DNA of 64,000 bases, from assembly GCA_964473645.1 (NCBI GenBank), contig CAYYPW010000032.1, positions 1 to 64,000 of the forward strand. The letters are read 5' to 3'. Origin of the DNA: HdN1 sp964473645 (GTDB taxonomy: Bacteria > Pseudomonadota > Gammaproteobacteria > Pseudomonadales > Ketobacteraceae). Below are positions 15,443-24,212 of this stretch, one piece after another. Position numbers and translations under genes: made by a program. Every line of letters starts with the position of its first letter. Position 1 is the first letter of the stretch. Under the pieces are notes generated by a model. It was not told the DNA's origin, did no database searches, and was given only the letters and a program-made list of their open reading frames with translations.

Positions 15443-17822
15443 ATGGAAGAACAGGAAACGCTGTCCGCATTGCGGGTTGAAAATGCGCGCTTGATTGCAC
15501 TACTTGAGGTGCATGGCATTGACTGGCGACAATCTGTGCCGCGCCCCCTCATACCAAGCAAAGGTGAGGCTGAACCTTCAAAACTCATTATCAATGAGAA
15601 AATTACCCTTTTTCGCTCACTATTTCGCGGTCGATCTGATGTTTGTGCACTTCGATGGGAAAATAAAAAGGGCGATTCTGGCTACACACCCGCTTGTGCC
15701 AATGAATGGCGAACGGGTGTCTGCGGCAAACCCACCATCAAGTGTTCTGCGCGCAGAAATCGTGTATTGATTCCTCTCACGGACGTAACGCTCTATGACC
15801 ATCTGATTGGCAAGCATACGATTGGGATTTATCCACTTCTTGCAGACGATACCTGTCATTTTCTGGCCGTTGACTTCGACGATGCGGATTGGAAGGCCGA
15901 TGCACAAGCATTCGCGCAATCCTGTCATGAATTGAATGTCCCAGTGGCAATAGAAATCTCTCGTTCCGGCACCGGGGCACTTGCCTGGATATTTTTCACG
16001 GACAAAGTTTCAGCACAAAGCGCACGAAGGCTCGGCACGGCGCTCATCAGTCATACCTGTGCACGCACCCGGCAGTTGAAACTTCGCTCGTATGACCGAC
16101 TATTCCCCAACCAAGACACCTTGCCAAAAGGCGGTTTCGGGAATTTGATCGCCCTTCCACTGCAAAAAAATCCTCGCGAGAAAAACTGCAGTATATTTGT
16201 GGATCAAGAATTTCATCCTTATGTGGACCAGTGGGCATTTTTAGCCTCAATGATGTTGAGCCGACAATACTGCGCGTTACCGCGGGGGGGCACCCTCTTG
16301 ATGTCACCTTTATCGACGACGAGGATCAGAAATAGCCTTGGAAAAGCTCCGCAGCTCTTCCCCGGAAACTCAACGAACCCATGCCATCATCGATCACGAT
16401 CACGCAAGCCAATCTTCTGTACTTTGAAAAATCTCAACTTCCGCAATCCTTGGCCAACCGCCTGATCCGCCTTGCCGCGTTTCAAAATCCAGAGTTTTAT
16501 AAAGCCCAAGCTATGCGCCTGTCGGTGTGGAACAAGCCACGCGCTATCTGTTATGGTGAAAAATCGGCTGTGCGGAAAACTTTCCGCACCATATCGCGCT
16601 GCCTCGTGGTTGCCTGGATGCGGTAAATGCATTGCTGCACGATAACCATATTCAAAAATTGATTACTGACGAACGCTTCGCGGGTACAACGATCGATGTC
16701 ACTTTCACCGGTGCACTACACTCGGATCAGGAAACCGCTGTCATGGCAATGCTGAAACATGATGTGGGCGTGCTATGCGCTCCCACAGCATTTGGTAAAA
16801 CCGTCACCGCTGCTGCAATTATTACCCGACGAGCAACCAATACGCTCATCCTTGTTCATCGCTCCGAGTTGCTCAAACAATGGAAAGAACGGTTGCAAAC
16901 CTTTCTTGGTGTCGACAAAGGCTTCATTGGATTCATTGGCGGAGGAAAAGCAAAACCAACCGGTAAGATTGATATTGCTGTTATGCAATCCTTGTCACGC
17001 CAAGGAAAGATCAGTGATCTAGTTGAATGCTATGGGCAGGTAATCATAGATGAATGCCACCACATCGGGGCGGTATCATTTGATGCAATTTTGAACCGTG
17101 TCAAGGCGAAATATGTGCTGGGACTTACGGCAACGCCAATTCGACGCGATGGACAACAGCCTATCATTTTCATGCAGTGCGGCCCGATTCGCCACAGTGC
17201 TGCCAAACCTGAAAACGCACCTCATGACATGACAGTCATAACGCGATACCTGAATGGAACAATCGAATTACCAAAGGAGTCTGGTATTCAAGACGTTTTC
17301 CGGCATATTGCAAATGATGCTGAACGCACATCAAACATAGTCGCGGCCATCAAGGACGCTTATGATCAAGGCAGGAAGGTTCTGGTACTTACTGAGCGCA
17401 CCGAACACGTGGAGGGTATTTCATCGGCACTCAAGGAAGTAACGTCGCCGTTTTTTGTTCTGCATGGAAGGATGCCCAAAAAGCAGCGCACTACCGTGAT
17501 CAATGATTTGAATGCGCTCGCCCCAGACGCACCACGCATTCTGCTCGCGACAGGCAAGCTGGTGGGCGAGGGATTCGATCACCCGCCACTGGATACGCTG
17601 GTGCTGGCGATGCCAATTTCCTGGAAAGGCACTTTGCAACAATATGCAGGGAGATTGCATCGTGAACATGCAACCAAATCGGATGTACGCATCATTGATT
17701 TCATCGACACTGGTCACATGGCCTTGCGGCGAATGTGGGAAAAACGGCGACGTGGCTATCAGGTGATGGGCTATCGTGTGGAAAACGGCATGATTTTGTC
17801 GCTGTTTGATAATGCCCACTGA
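15443..17822 (+). pseudogene. TOTE-system primase-helicase fusion, frameshifted
   Basis: Two-domain protein of the TOTE conflict system, normally one chain of archaeo-eukaryotic-type primase plus SF2 helicase. The primase part (from 15443) has LLADDTCHFLAVDFDDADW with the catalytic acids and YDRLFPNQDTLPKGGFGNLI. A T5 run at 16238-16242 shifts the frame, TAG at 16333-16335 interrupts the second frame, and another shift lies near 16565. Helicase motifs remain: APTAFGKT (Walker A), IIDECHH (Walker B), LTATP and QYAGRLHREH (motif VI). The part after 16632 is an uninterrupted 396-codon frame that might still be expressed alone. Linker segments such as LIRLAAFQNPEFYKAQAMRL are well conserved, so inactivation looks recent. 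Confidence 0.8.
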
Positions 17823-17897
17823 CCATCGAATGCTGGAATTTTACAAATCCATTGTCTGCGTATTGTGGACGGCCCGAGCAATGAATCTCTGCATACC

Positions 17898-17985
17898 AAC
17901 CAATACCACACCCATTTACATCCATTTTCGCCAACCAACCTTACTTCCGCCTATGAAATGGGTGTAAATGGGTGTAGTATTGGTT
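17898..17985. promoter_or_regulatory. Large inverted-repeat operator at the fic start
   Basis: Arms at 17898-17925 and 17958-17985 are inverted copies, 28 bp with only two mismatches. Each arm contains two tandem 10-bp units of the form ATGGGTGTAA, so four half-sites exist. The right arm ends two bases before the Fic ATG at 17988. The Fic protein has a C-terminal winged-helix domain, so autoregulation at this site is likely (inference). Confidence 0.55.
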
Positions 17986-17987
17986 TC

Positions 17988-19037
17988 ATGCTACGTTCTG
18001 ACTCTCTCAAAATCACCCAAGAGATCCTGGGCCTAATCGCCCGGATCGACGAATTCAAAGGCGCATGGCGGGCTTTGGGTACGCTTGCGCCCGACCGCCT
18101 GTCGGCACTACGGCGGGTTGCGACCATCGAAAGTATTGGCTCGTCCACCCGCATTGAGGGAAGCAAGTTGAGTAACCGCGAGGTTGAACACTTGCTTTCC
18201 AACCTGACCATCCAGTCCTTCGCAACCCGCGACGAGCAAGAAGTCGCAGGTTACGCCGAACTGATGGACTTAGTGTTTAGTTCGTGGCACGACATTCCGT
18301 TCAACGAAAATCACATCAAACAACTGCACCAAATCTTGTTGCGTCACAGTGAAAAGGACTCGCGCCACAGGGGGCAATACAAGACCCACTCGAACAGTGT
18401 CGCGGCATTCGACGAGAACGGGGTCCAGATCGGTATCGTCTTCGAAACTGCTACACCGTTTGATACTCCACTGTTAATGGCCGATTTGGTCGTTTGGGTG
18501 AATGACGAGCGGGAGAAGAGGCAGCTGCACCCACTGCTGATCATTGCCCTCTTTGTAGTGGTATTCCTTGAAATCCACCCGTTTCAAGATGGCAATGGAC
18601 GGCTTAGTCGGGTGCTGACGACCTTGCTGCTGATTCAGGCGGGGTATGTCTATGTACCGTATAGCTCCCTTGAAAGCGTGGTTGAGCTGAACAAGGAAGG
18701 CTATTACCTGGCGTTGCGCCAGACGCAAGGCACCATCCGAACGGATGCGCCAAACTGGCAACCCTGGCTGGTGTTCTTTCTGCGGTCGCTTGCCGAACAG
18801 GTTCGCCGCCTGGAGAAGAAGGTGGAGCGAGAACGGATTGTGCTGGCCGTCTTGCCAGATCTGTCATTGCAGATCGTAGAATTCACCCGCGAACACGGGC
18901 GCATCACTATGGGTGACGCCATCAAACTAACCACGGCCAACCGCAACACGCTGAAACAACACTTCCGCAACTTGGTCGAACGAGGTCACCTTACACAGCA
19001 TGGTAGCGGGCGTGGTGTTTGGTACGAACTGAAGTGA
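17988..19037 (+). CDS. Fic-domain protein with C-terminal winged helix
   Basis: A 349-residue Fic enzyme, probably an AMP- or UMP-transferase acting on a protein hydroxyl. The active-site loop HPFQDGNGRLSR starts at His197 and fits HPFx(D/E)GNGRxxR. An N-terminal inhibitory motif is present (STRIEG, residues 53-58, Glu57), so it is a class II, self-inhibited Fic. The C-terminus (about 285-349) is a winged helix with VERERIVLAVLPDLSLQIVE and NRNTLKQHFRNLVERGHLTQ. The start at 17988 is chosen because longer starts (17958, 17865) run through the operator repeat, but no Shine-Dalgarno precedes it, so a leaderless transcript or another start is possible. Both flanking defence-type genes are broken or remodelled; this one looks intact. 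Confidence 0.87.
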   Translation: MLRSDSLKITQEILGLIARIDEFKGAWRALGTLAPDRLSALRRVATIESIGSSTRIEGSKLSNREVEHLLSNLTIQSFATRDEQEVAGYAELMDLVFSSWHDIPFNENHIKQLHQILLRHSEKDSRHRGQYKTHSNSVAAFDENGVQIGIVFETATPFDTPLLMADLVVWVNDEREKRQLHPLLIIALFVVVFLEIHPFQDGNGRLSRVLTTLLLIQAGYVYVPYSSLESVVELNKEGYYLALRQTQGTIRTDAPNWQPWLVFFLRSLAEQVRRLEKKVERERIVLAVLPDLSLQIVEFTREHGRITMGDAIKLTTANRNTLKQHFRNLVERGHLTQHGSGRGVWYELK

Positions 19038-19166
19038 ACTGGCTGGACAATTCTGGGCGGCGGTTACTTAGTAAGCCCCGCGCACAAGATCTTGCTATTG
19101 GAGCGCTTCAAATCTCGCGAAAGCGTTACCACATAAATCCGCTATCTGAGAAAGGGAATCCCAAAC

Positions 19167-19625
19167 ATGCCATTTTCATTACCGCCGAAAGAAATTTTTG
19201 CCTTCCGAACCATCGATTTACGTGATCGATTCCCTGAGCCGATACCAACATTTCTGGCAGCGCTTGAAAAGCTCCAGAGCGACGCAGCGTATATGCCAGA
19301 AACGGGTGAAATCATTGCTTATCTGGTGGACGGCAGATCAATACCTATCCCCCGAGAGTTCTACATCCGGCACGAAAAGCGTTTTAAATCACGGGCAGAG
19401 GCAGAAAAATGGGTTCGCGAGCGCATGGCGAGCATAGCAGATAATCCTCGCCATCGAATATTCGGCATCTTTATTGCCGATCCCGACGCACCCATTGAAG
19501 AACAGATCGACGAGGCTATCGGCTACACCGACACATCAGTAGCAGACGTCAGTGAAAATCCGCAGATCGTTGCAAACGTAAACGCCTGGCTGCGAAGCAC
19601 GGTACGCGAAATGCTGTACAAATAA
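19167..19625 (+). CDS. Hypothetical protein, 152 residues
   Basis: A soluble, acidic, mostly alpha/beta-looking protein starting MPFSLPPKEIFAFRTIDLRD. No family was recognised. It contains an aromatic/charged segment, REFYIRHEKRFKSRAEAEKW, and an acidic DPDAPIEEQIDEAI helix. It has no signal peptide or membrane segment. It lies 129 bp after the Fic gene on the same strand and about 320 bp before the MoxR operon, from which the phased-palindrome promoter region separates it. It could be co-transcribed with Fic. Confidence 0.55.
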   Translation: MPFSLPPKEIFAFRTIDLRDRFPEPIPTFLAALEKLQSDAAYMPETGEIIAYLVDGRSIPIPREFYIRHEKRFKSRAEAEKWVRERMASIADNPRHRIFGIFIADPDAPIEEQIDEAIGYTDTSVADVSENPQIVANVNAWLRSTVREMLYK

Positions 19626-19798
19626 GACGTCTCTGCGCCAGCGAAACGAAAATTTATCGCGAGACTCGAGAGAACAACCGGCGTACTACTGAAAGAACTT
19701 TGCCAAAAACCAGTGATTGTGATCGTCGCCAAGCACGTTACCTTGGCGGTACTCCTGCAGCAAGATATTGCGGGATGACATCAAGGGCTAGCTCGGTT

Positions 19799-19872
19799 AA
19801 AGCGTTCTCTCATTGCTTACATTTAAATTAAAGAATGCTTTAATATGGTGGCAAGCAATCAAAGAGTTCTTT
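19799..19872. promoter_or_regulatory. Three phased 12-bp palindromes, 31-bp period
   Basis: AAAGCGTTCTCT (19799), AAAGAATGCTTT (19830) and AAAGAGTTCTTT (19861) are spaced exactly 31 bp, about three helical turns. The middle copy extends to the 18-bp ATTAAAGAATGCTTTAAT at 19827-19844. They lie immediately upstream of a short Fic-like leader frame and the MoxR operon. A repressor or activator operator is inferred; the bound protein is unknown. Confidence 0.6.
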
Positions 19873-19874
19873 AA

Positions 19875-19949
19875 ATGACTCGTACCACCGACACCTACGA
19901 GATCTCTACCACTCTGGGCGAATCGGTATCGGGACCAAACTCACCATGA
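19875..19949 (+). pseudogene. Fic-like N-terminal leader peptide
   Basis: A 24-codon frame starting MTRTTDTYEISTTLGESV, which resembles the conserved N-terminus of a Fic subfamily (recalled pattern MTRTTG-Y...GE-V-AFVP-PLPP). It then diverges and stops in TGA that overlaps the MoxR ATG (ATGA). It looks like the beginning of a deleted fic gene now acting as a translated leader for the operon. The family link is from memory and the peptide is short. Confidence 0.4.
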
Positions 19950-21013
19950 ACTCCACCATTCAACTCACCCCCGCACAAACCTTTGAATTTCTTCTCAATG
20001 TCGCGATTGTGCGCCCGGTTTTTATTTGGGGCGCACCGGGTATTGGAAAAAGCGCCATGGTCAAACGTTTTGCTGATGAAGTCGGGCTGGAATGTGTTTC
20101 TCTTCTGGGAAGCCAGCTTGCCCCCGAAGATCTGCTCGGCGTTCCAAAAATCGACGGCGAATGTTCCCGCTTTTTTCCACCTGCCAATATCGTCAGGCAT
20201 GAGCCGTTTGTTTTATTTCTCGACGAATTAAACGCGTCCTCGCATGAAATTCAAAAAGCGTTTTATTCGCTGATATTGGAGCAGCGCGTGGGTGAATATC
20301 GGCTTCCGCCCGGCACGATTGTCATTGGTGCTGGCAACCGGGCGAAAGATGCGGCCATTGTCAAACCAATGCCTTCCGCCTTGATCAACCGACTCGTTCA
20401 CATTCATTTACGCGCTGATCATCGGCAATGGTTGACCTGGGCCATCAACCAAGGTGGCATACATCCATGGGTGGTCGAATATTTACAGCTTCGCCCAGAT
20501 CATTTGTGGAGCGAACCACCCAAGCATGAGGAACCGTTTTCCACGCCGCGCAGCTGGCATATGTTTTCAGATGCATTGAAATCGTTCGGAGAAAGAATTA
20601 CCGATGACATGATCGAAGCGCTCGCCTTCGGTTTGCTTTCACCTTCACATGCTGCGCATTTCAAAGGATTCATCAAACAGATTCGTGAGCAACATACACT
20701 GAATGCCATCCTCAAAGGTGACCGCCATTGGCCTGCGGCACCTGCTGATCGTGATGTGCTCTATTTTCTGGCGCAATCCTTTCGCACGCATTTACGCAAA
20801 GAACTCCCTAACGACGAAGCTTCGGTGCGAACTGAGCACAAAGCTTTGGCAATACGCGCAAAAGACATGCTGCGTGACCTGGCCCGCATCAGCGTAGAGA
20901 TTGCGCAATCGGTATTGAGTGAAGACGAAAATGGTAACAGTTTGCCCAGTTGGTTTTTAATCGAGATCGCTCGCGATTTGCCACGTCTTGCAGCGCGTGG
21001 CAAGGGCGCATAA
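19946..21013 (+). CDS. MoxR-type AAA+ ATPase
   Basis: A 355-residue AAA+ ATPase of the MoxR class, which act as chaperone-like remodellers paired with VWA proteins. Walker A is GAPGIGKS (residues 29-36) and Walker B is LFLDELN, followed by the MoxR pre-sensor stretch SSHEIQKAFYSLILEQRVGE and the sensor-1 element IGAGNRAKD. The second half is helical. Its stop overlaps the start of the next gene (TAATG), so the pair is translationally coupled. The start overlaps the stop of the Fic-like leader frame. It is regulated presumably from the three phased palindromes. The natural client is the adjacent metallopeptidase/VWA protein. Confidence 0.88.
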   Translation: MNSTIQLTPAQTFEFLLNVAIVRPVFIWGAPGIGKSAMVKRFADEVGLECVSLLGSQLAPEDLLGVPKIDGECSRFFPPANIVRHEPFVLFLDELNASSHEIQKAFYSLILEQRVGEYRLPPGTIVIGAGNRAKDAAIVKPMPSALINRLVHIHLRADHRQWLTWAINQGGIHPWVVEYLQLRPDHLWSEPPKHEEPFSTPRSWHMFSDALKSFGERITDDMIEALAFGLLSPSHAAHFKGFIKQIREQHTLNAILKGDRHWPAAPADRDVLYFLAQSFRTHLRKELPNDEASVRTEHKALAIRAKDMLRDLARISVEIAQSVLSEDENGNSLPSWFLIEIARDLPRLAARGKGA

Positions 21014-22815
21014 TGAAACGCAATTCAACCCGTGATGCCGCCGCCGAGGCAAGAAACACTGCTATTTTGCAATTGCGATACCACCCGGTATTGGCATTAA
21101 TCTGCGAACAGATCAGCATTCGTGCCGACACAGACCACCGCTACTTAGGCGAACGTAGCTGGATCGTCGTGCAACCCAACGGCAATATCTGGCTACACCC
21201 CAAACGATTGCTAACACCAGAAGAATGGCTGCGACTGCTGGCGTTGGCAACGGTGTGTCTCGGCTTTGGGCTCGTCGTAAAGCGCCAACCCTTAGCCACC
21301 TGGGAACTAAGCTCATTGCTGATCGCCAACAGATTTTGTGACGAGCTCAAAATCGGGAGCCTACCAGAAGCGTTAGAAAGCGAATTCCCCGTACTCCCTG
21401 CAGGCGGTGCGGAAGCACTCTTTCGCTTGCTCTGCACCAGCGAGATCCACTCCCCACTGTTCAGCTGGCATTATACTCTCACCGGAGGCGGATCTTTCTT
21501 TATCAATCTGGAGGAAAAAATCCCCAGCTATTCCAAAAAAGACTGGAAAGCCTTGCTGGCCAAAGGAATCGCGGCGGGCGTCGGGCGCGCACTCAAAGTG
21601 GCGGCAGGCCAAGAAATAAGTGCCACGCCAGAACGCCCCAACTCGCCCGCACAACAAGCCAAACGCAGATTGATCGACAATTATCCCTTATTGGGTGCGC
21701 TCGCAGCCACCTTCGATCTTGAAGAAGATCATCGTCTCTGCCAGCAATACGGTATTCAAGTTGCCGCCATTGATGTGGGCGCTCGCAAAATCTGGATGAA
21801 CCCCGGCGCGCACCTGAATAGCAATGAATGCCTGTTTGTATTCACGCATGAGCTGCTGCATGCCGGCCTCAACCATGCATCCCGCCGACGCGGTCGTGAT
21901 CCGCAATTATGGAATGTCGCCTGCGATTTCATCATTAACGCCTGGCTGATCGAGATGGGCATTGGCTCACCACCTGGCATCGGGCTGTTGCATGACGCCA
22001 AATTTCATAATTGGTCCGCAGAAGAAATCTATGACGATTTGGCAAAAGATATTCGTCGTGCACGCAAGCTCGCAACATTACGCGGTGCCGGGCAACCTGA
22101 TCTGATCGGCGATGAAGAGAGCCCACATTTTACTGATGCCGAGCGTTATTGTCGTCGGGCGTTGGCACAAGGCTTGGAACGCTGTCTATTCAGTGGAATG
22201 CGAGGCACGCTACCCGCCGGATTAATTGAAGAAATTCGCAGCTTGAATCAACCGCCTATTCCGTGGGATGTAAAACTGGCCGAATGGTTTGACGAACGAT
22301 TCCCACCACCTGAAACACGCCGTAGTTATGCACGCCCATCCCGGCGCCAAGCGTCTACGCCTGATATCCCCCGGCCTTCTGCATTGAAACCACCCGAGGA
22401 GGAACGGAAAAGTCGTGTATTTGGCGTCGTACTGGATACCTCAGGCTCCATGGATACGCAATTATTGGGGAAAGCCTTAGGCGCCATTGCGAGCTATGCG
22501 ATGGCACGCGATGTTTTTGCGGTGCGATTTATTAGCTGCGATGCAAGCGCTTACGATCATGGTTGGGTTGAGCCCGAGAATTTGTTGGACAGATTTTCTA
22601 TTCGCGGGCGCGGCGGCACCATTCTGCAACCAGGCATTGATCTGATCGAAGCACAAAGAAATCGCGCAGAATTTCCCAAAGAGGGCCCGGTGTTGATCAT
22701 TACTGATGGTTTTTGTGAAGACCAATTGCACGTCTCCATGGATCATGCGTTTTTATTGCCCGAGGGACGACGTTTGCCGTTTTATCCCAAAGGGAAAGTG
22801 TTCTCAGTGTCTTAA
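21013..22815 (+). CDS. DUF2201-type putative metallopeptidase with VWA domain
   Basis: A 600-residue protein. The central region has the zinc motif HELLHAGLNH (His279, Glu280, His283, third His two turns later), typical of DUF2201 putative metallopeptidases. The C-terminal VWA-like domain has a MIDAS site: DTSGSM from Asp475, then the GRGGT loop and ITDG. The N-terminal 250 residues are poorly conserved and include a helical NRFCDELKIG segment. The start at 21013 is fixed by overlap with the MoxR stop. MoxR/VWA pairs build or remodel protein complexes; here the zinc site suggests that the ATPase controls a protease. The substrate is unknown. Such pairs occur in mobile islands as well as core genomes. 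Confidence 0.85.
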   Translation: MKRNSTRDAAAEARNTAILQLRYHPVLALICEQISIRADTDHRYLGERSWIVVQPNGNIWLHPKRLLTPEEWLRLLALATVCLGFGLVVKRQPLATWELSSLLIANRFCDELKIGSLPEALESEFPVLPAGGAEALFRLLCTSEIHSPLFSWHYTLTGGGSFFINLEEKIPSYSKKDWKALLAKGIAAGVGRALKVAAGQEISATPERPNSPAQQAKRRLIDNYPLLGALAATFDLEEDHRLCQQYGIQVAAIDVGARKIWMNPGAHLNSNECLFVFTHELLHAGLNHASRRRGRDPQLWNVACDFIINAWLIEMGIGSPPGIGLLHDAKFHNWSAEEIYDDLAKDIRRARKLATLRGAGQPDLIGDEESPHFTDAERYCRRALAQGLERCLFSGMRGTLPAGLIEEIRSLNQPPIPWDVKLAEWFDERFPPPETRRSYARPSRRQASTPDIPRPSALKPPEEERKSRVFGVVLDTSGSMDTQLLGKALGAIASYAMARDVFAVRFISCDASAYDHGWVEPENLLDRFSIRGRGGTILQPGIDLIEAQRNRAEFPKEGPVLIITDGFCEDQLHVSMDHAFLLPEGRRLPFYPKGKVFSVS

Positions 22816-22840
22816 CGCCCGACCGCGGTCATACAAACAT

Positions 22841-24184
22841 TTATAAGGATTCACTCTTCCACGAATGAAACATCCCGTCTGGATCATAAAGGGTGCGTAT
22901 TGCTTGTAATCGTGTTTTGTTCTCCGCTGACAAAAAGCGGGCACGGCGGCGGCCAAGATTTTCGTCGGCCAGCTGAATTCCCACGCCAAGATGTTCCATG
23001 GATTTAATGTTGTCTGTCGCCCAGCTGGCATAAAGGTCGTCGTCCTGCGGATTTTTCCATTCACCATAGAGAGCAAGATAGTGTTTTCCTTCTACCGAAA
23101 AGGCCATGTCCTGGCGTTTTTCCGGGGGATGCCAGCTGATCATCAACACATGACTGGGCATAGGCGGCATGGTCTCGGCAATCGTATGCAGGCCGGGAAG
23201 CAATTGCTCCATGGGTGCATTGGTCCACATGTTATCGACGCTCCAGCGCATTTTGGGCGGGAAGATTCTGCGTGCCGCCAGCGTGGACATCACGGCCGTC
23301 GAAATCGGCATTAACGGAAAGGGTAAGCTGGCCAGCCGTCGCATCGGGCCGCGCGTCAGAAATGCCGTGTCCTCTTTTGCCTGTTTCCAGCTATGCGTCA
23401 GTACCGGAGCAATCACCTCGATCCCCGGAGCAAAAATGCCGTTGGCCTTGCGTGTCAGCAACAATTGGAACTCCACCGAACGCGGTACTTCCGGGCCGAT
23501 TTTCTCAGCCCACAGAAATACGTCATCAAGATGGCGCATGCGAAAAACATGCGACGCTAACGCTGTAACTTGGGGGCGCGGATGCACTTTCAGGTGATAG
23601 CGAACGACGACGCCAAAAAATCCCGGACCTGCGCCACGCGCGGCCCAGTAAAGGTCGGCATGTTCCTCGGCATTCGCGTGAATCAGTTGCCCGTCAGCGG
23701 TAACCACATCGATGCCCAGTACATTTTCACAGGCGAGACCCAGCACGCGGCTGTTCCAGCCAAAACCACCCTGCAATAAATAACCGCCAAGACATACATC
23801 AATGGCATGTGCAATCGGAAAAAAAAGCGCGTGACGTTTTAGCGTGTTGTCGAGATCCACGCTCCAGCAACCGGGGCCGGCAAATGCCATTTGTCGCTCC
23901 ACATCGACCTCGATGTTATTGAGGCGTGACATGTCGATCAGCAAGCCGCCCTCGCGCAAATGATTCTGCAGCCAGCTATGGCCACCCGAACAGACACTGA
24001 TATTCAGCCCTTCGCGGCGTGCCCGTTTGACAGCGGCGATCACGTCAAAGACGTGGTTTGCCTGCACCAGCACTTTGGGGCGAACCCCCGGGTCTGAACC
24101 GTTAAATGAGGTGCCGAGCACGGCGGCGTCGAACCCGTCATGGTGGCGGGTCATGGTCTTGCCAACGCTGTGTGGACGTTTCAT
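22841..24184 (-). CDS. FAD-dependent oxidase, berberine-bridge-enzyme type
   Basis: A 447-residue flavoprotein of the PCMH/BBE class. The FAD-binding part has VLVQANHVFDVIAAVKRARR, then SVCSGGHSW, whose His usually binds FAD covalently, and LLQGGFGWNSRVLGLACENV, where a second covalent link by Cys is possible. The C-terminal BBE segment reads NPQDDDLYASWATDNIKSME and ends in the RLQAIRTLYDPDGMF pattern. The start is set by GGGGAG upstream of 24184. It follows the DAPG-hydrolase-like gene by 28 bp on the same strand, so the two form an operon. It likely oxidises a phenolic or polycyclic substrate linked to the hydrolase; the substrate is not known. Confidence 0.88.
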   Translation of the reverse strand: MKRPHSVGKTMTRHHDGFDAAVLGTSFNGSDPGVRPKVLVQANHVFDVIAAVKRARREGLNISVCSGGHSWLQNHLREGGLLIDMSRLNNIEVDVERQMAFAGPGCWSVDLDNTLKRHALFFPIAHAIDVCLGGYLLQGGFGWNSRVLGLACENVLGIDVVTADGQLIHANAEEHADLYWAARGAGPGFFGVVVRYHLKVHPRPQVTALASHVFRMRHLDDVFLWAEKIGPEVPRSVEFQLLLTRKANGIFAPGIEVIAPVLTHSWKQAKEDTAFLTRGPMRRLASLPFPLMPISTAVMSTLAARRIFPPKMRWSVDNMWTNAPMEQLLPGLHTIAETMPPMPSHVLMISWHPPEKRQDMAFSVEGKHYLALYGEWKNPQDDDLYASWATDNIKSMEHLGVGIQLADENLGRRRARFLSAENKTRLQAIRTLYDPDGMFHSWKSESL

Positions 24185-24212
24185 GGTGTTCTCCCCAATT
24201 AGGCCGCTCAGT

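Noticed and set aside
16238..16575. Programmed frameshifting in the TOTE gene
   Set aside because: Two shifts plus an in-frame TAG are better explained by decay; no slippery heptamer with downstream structure was seen.
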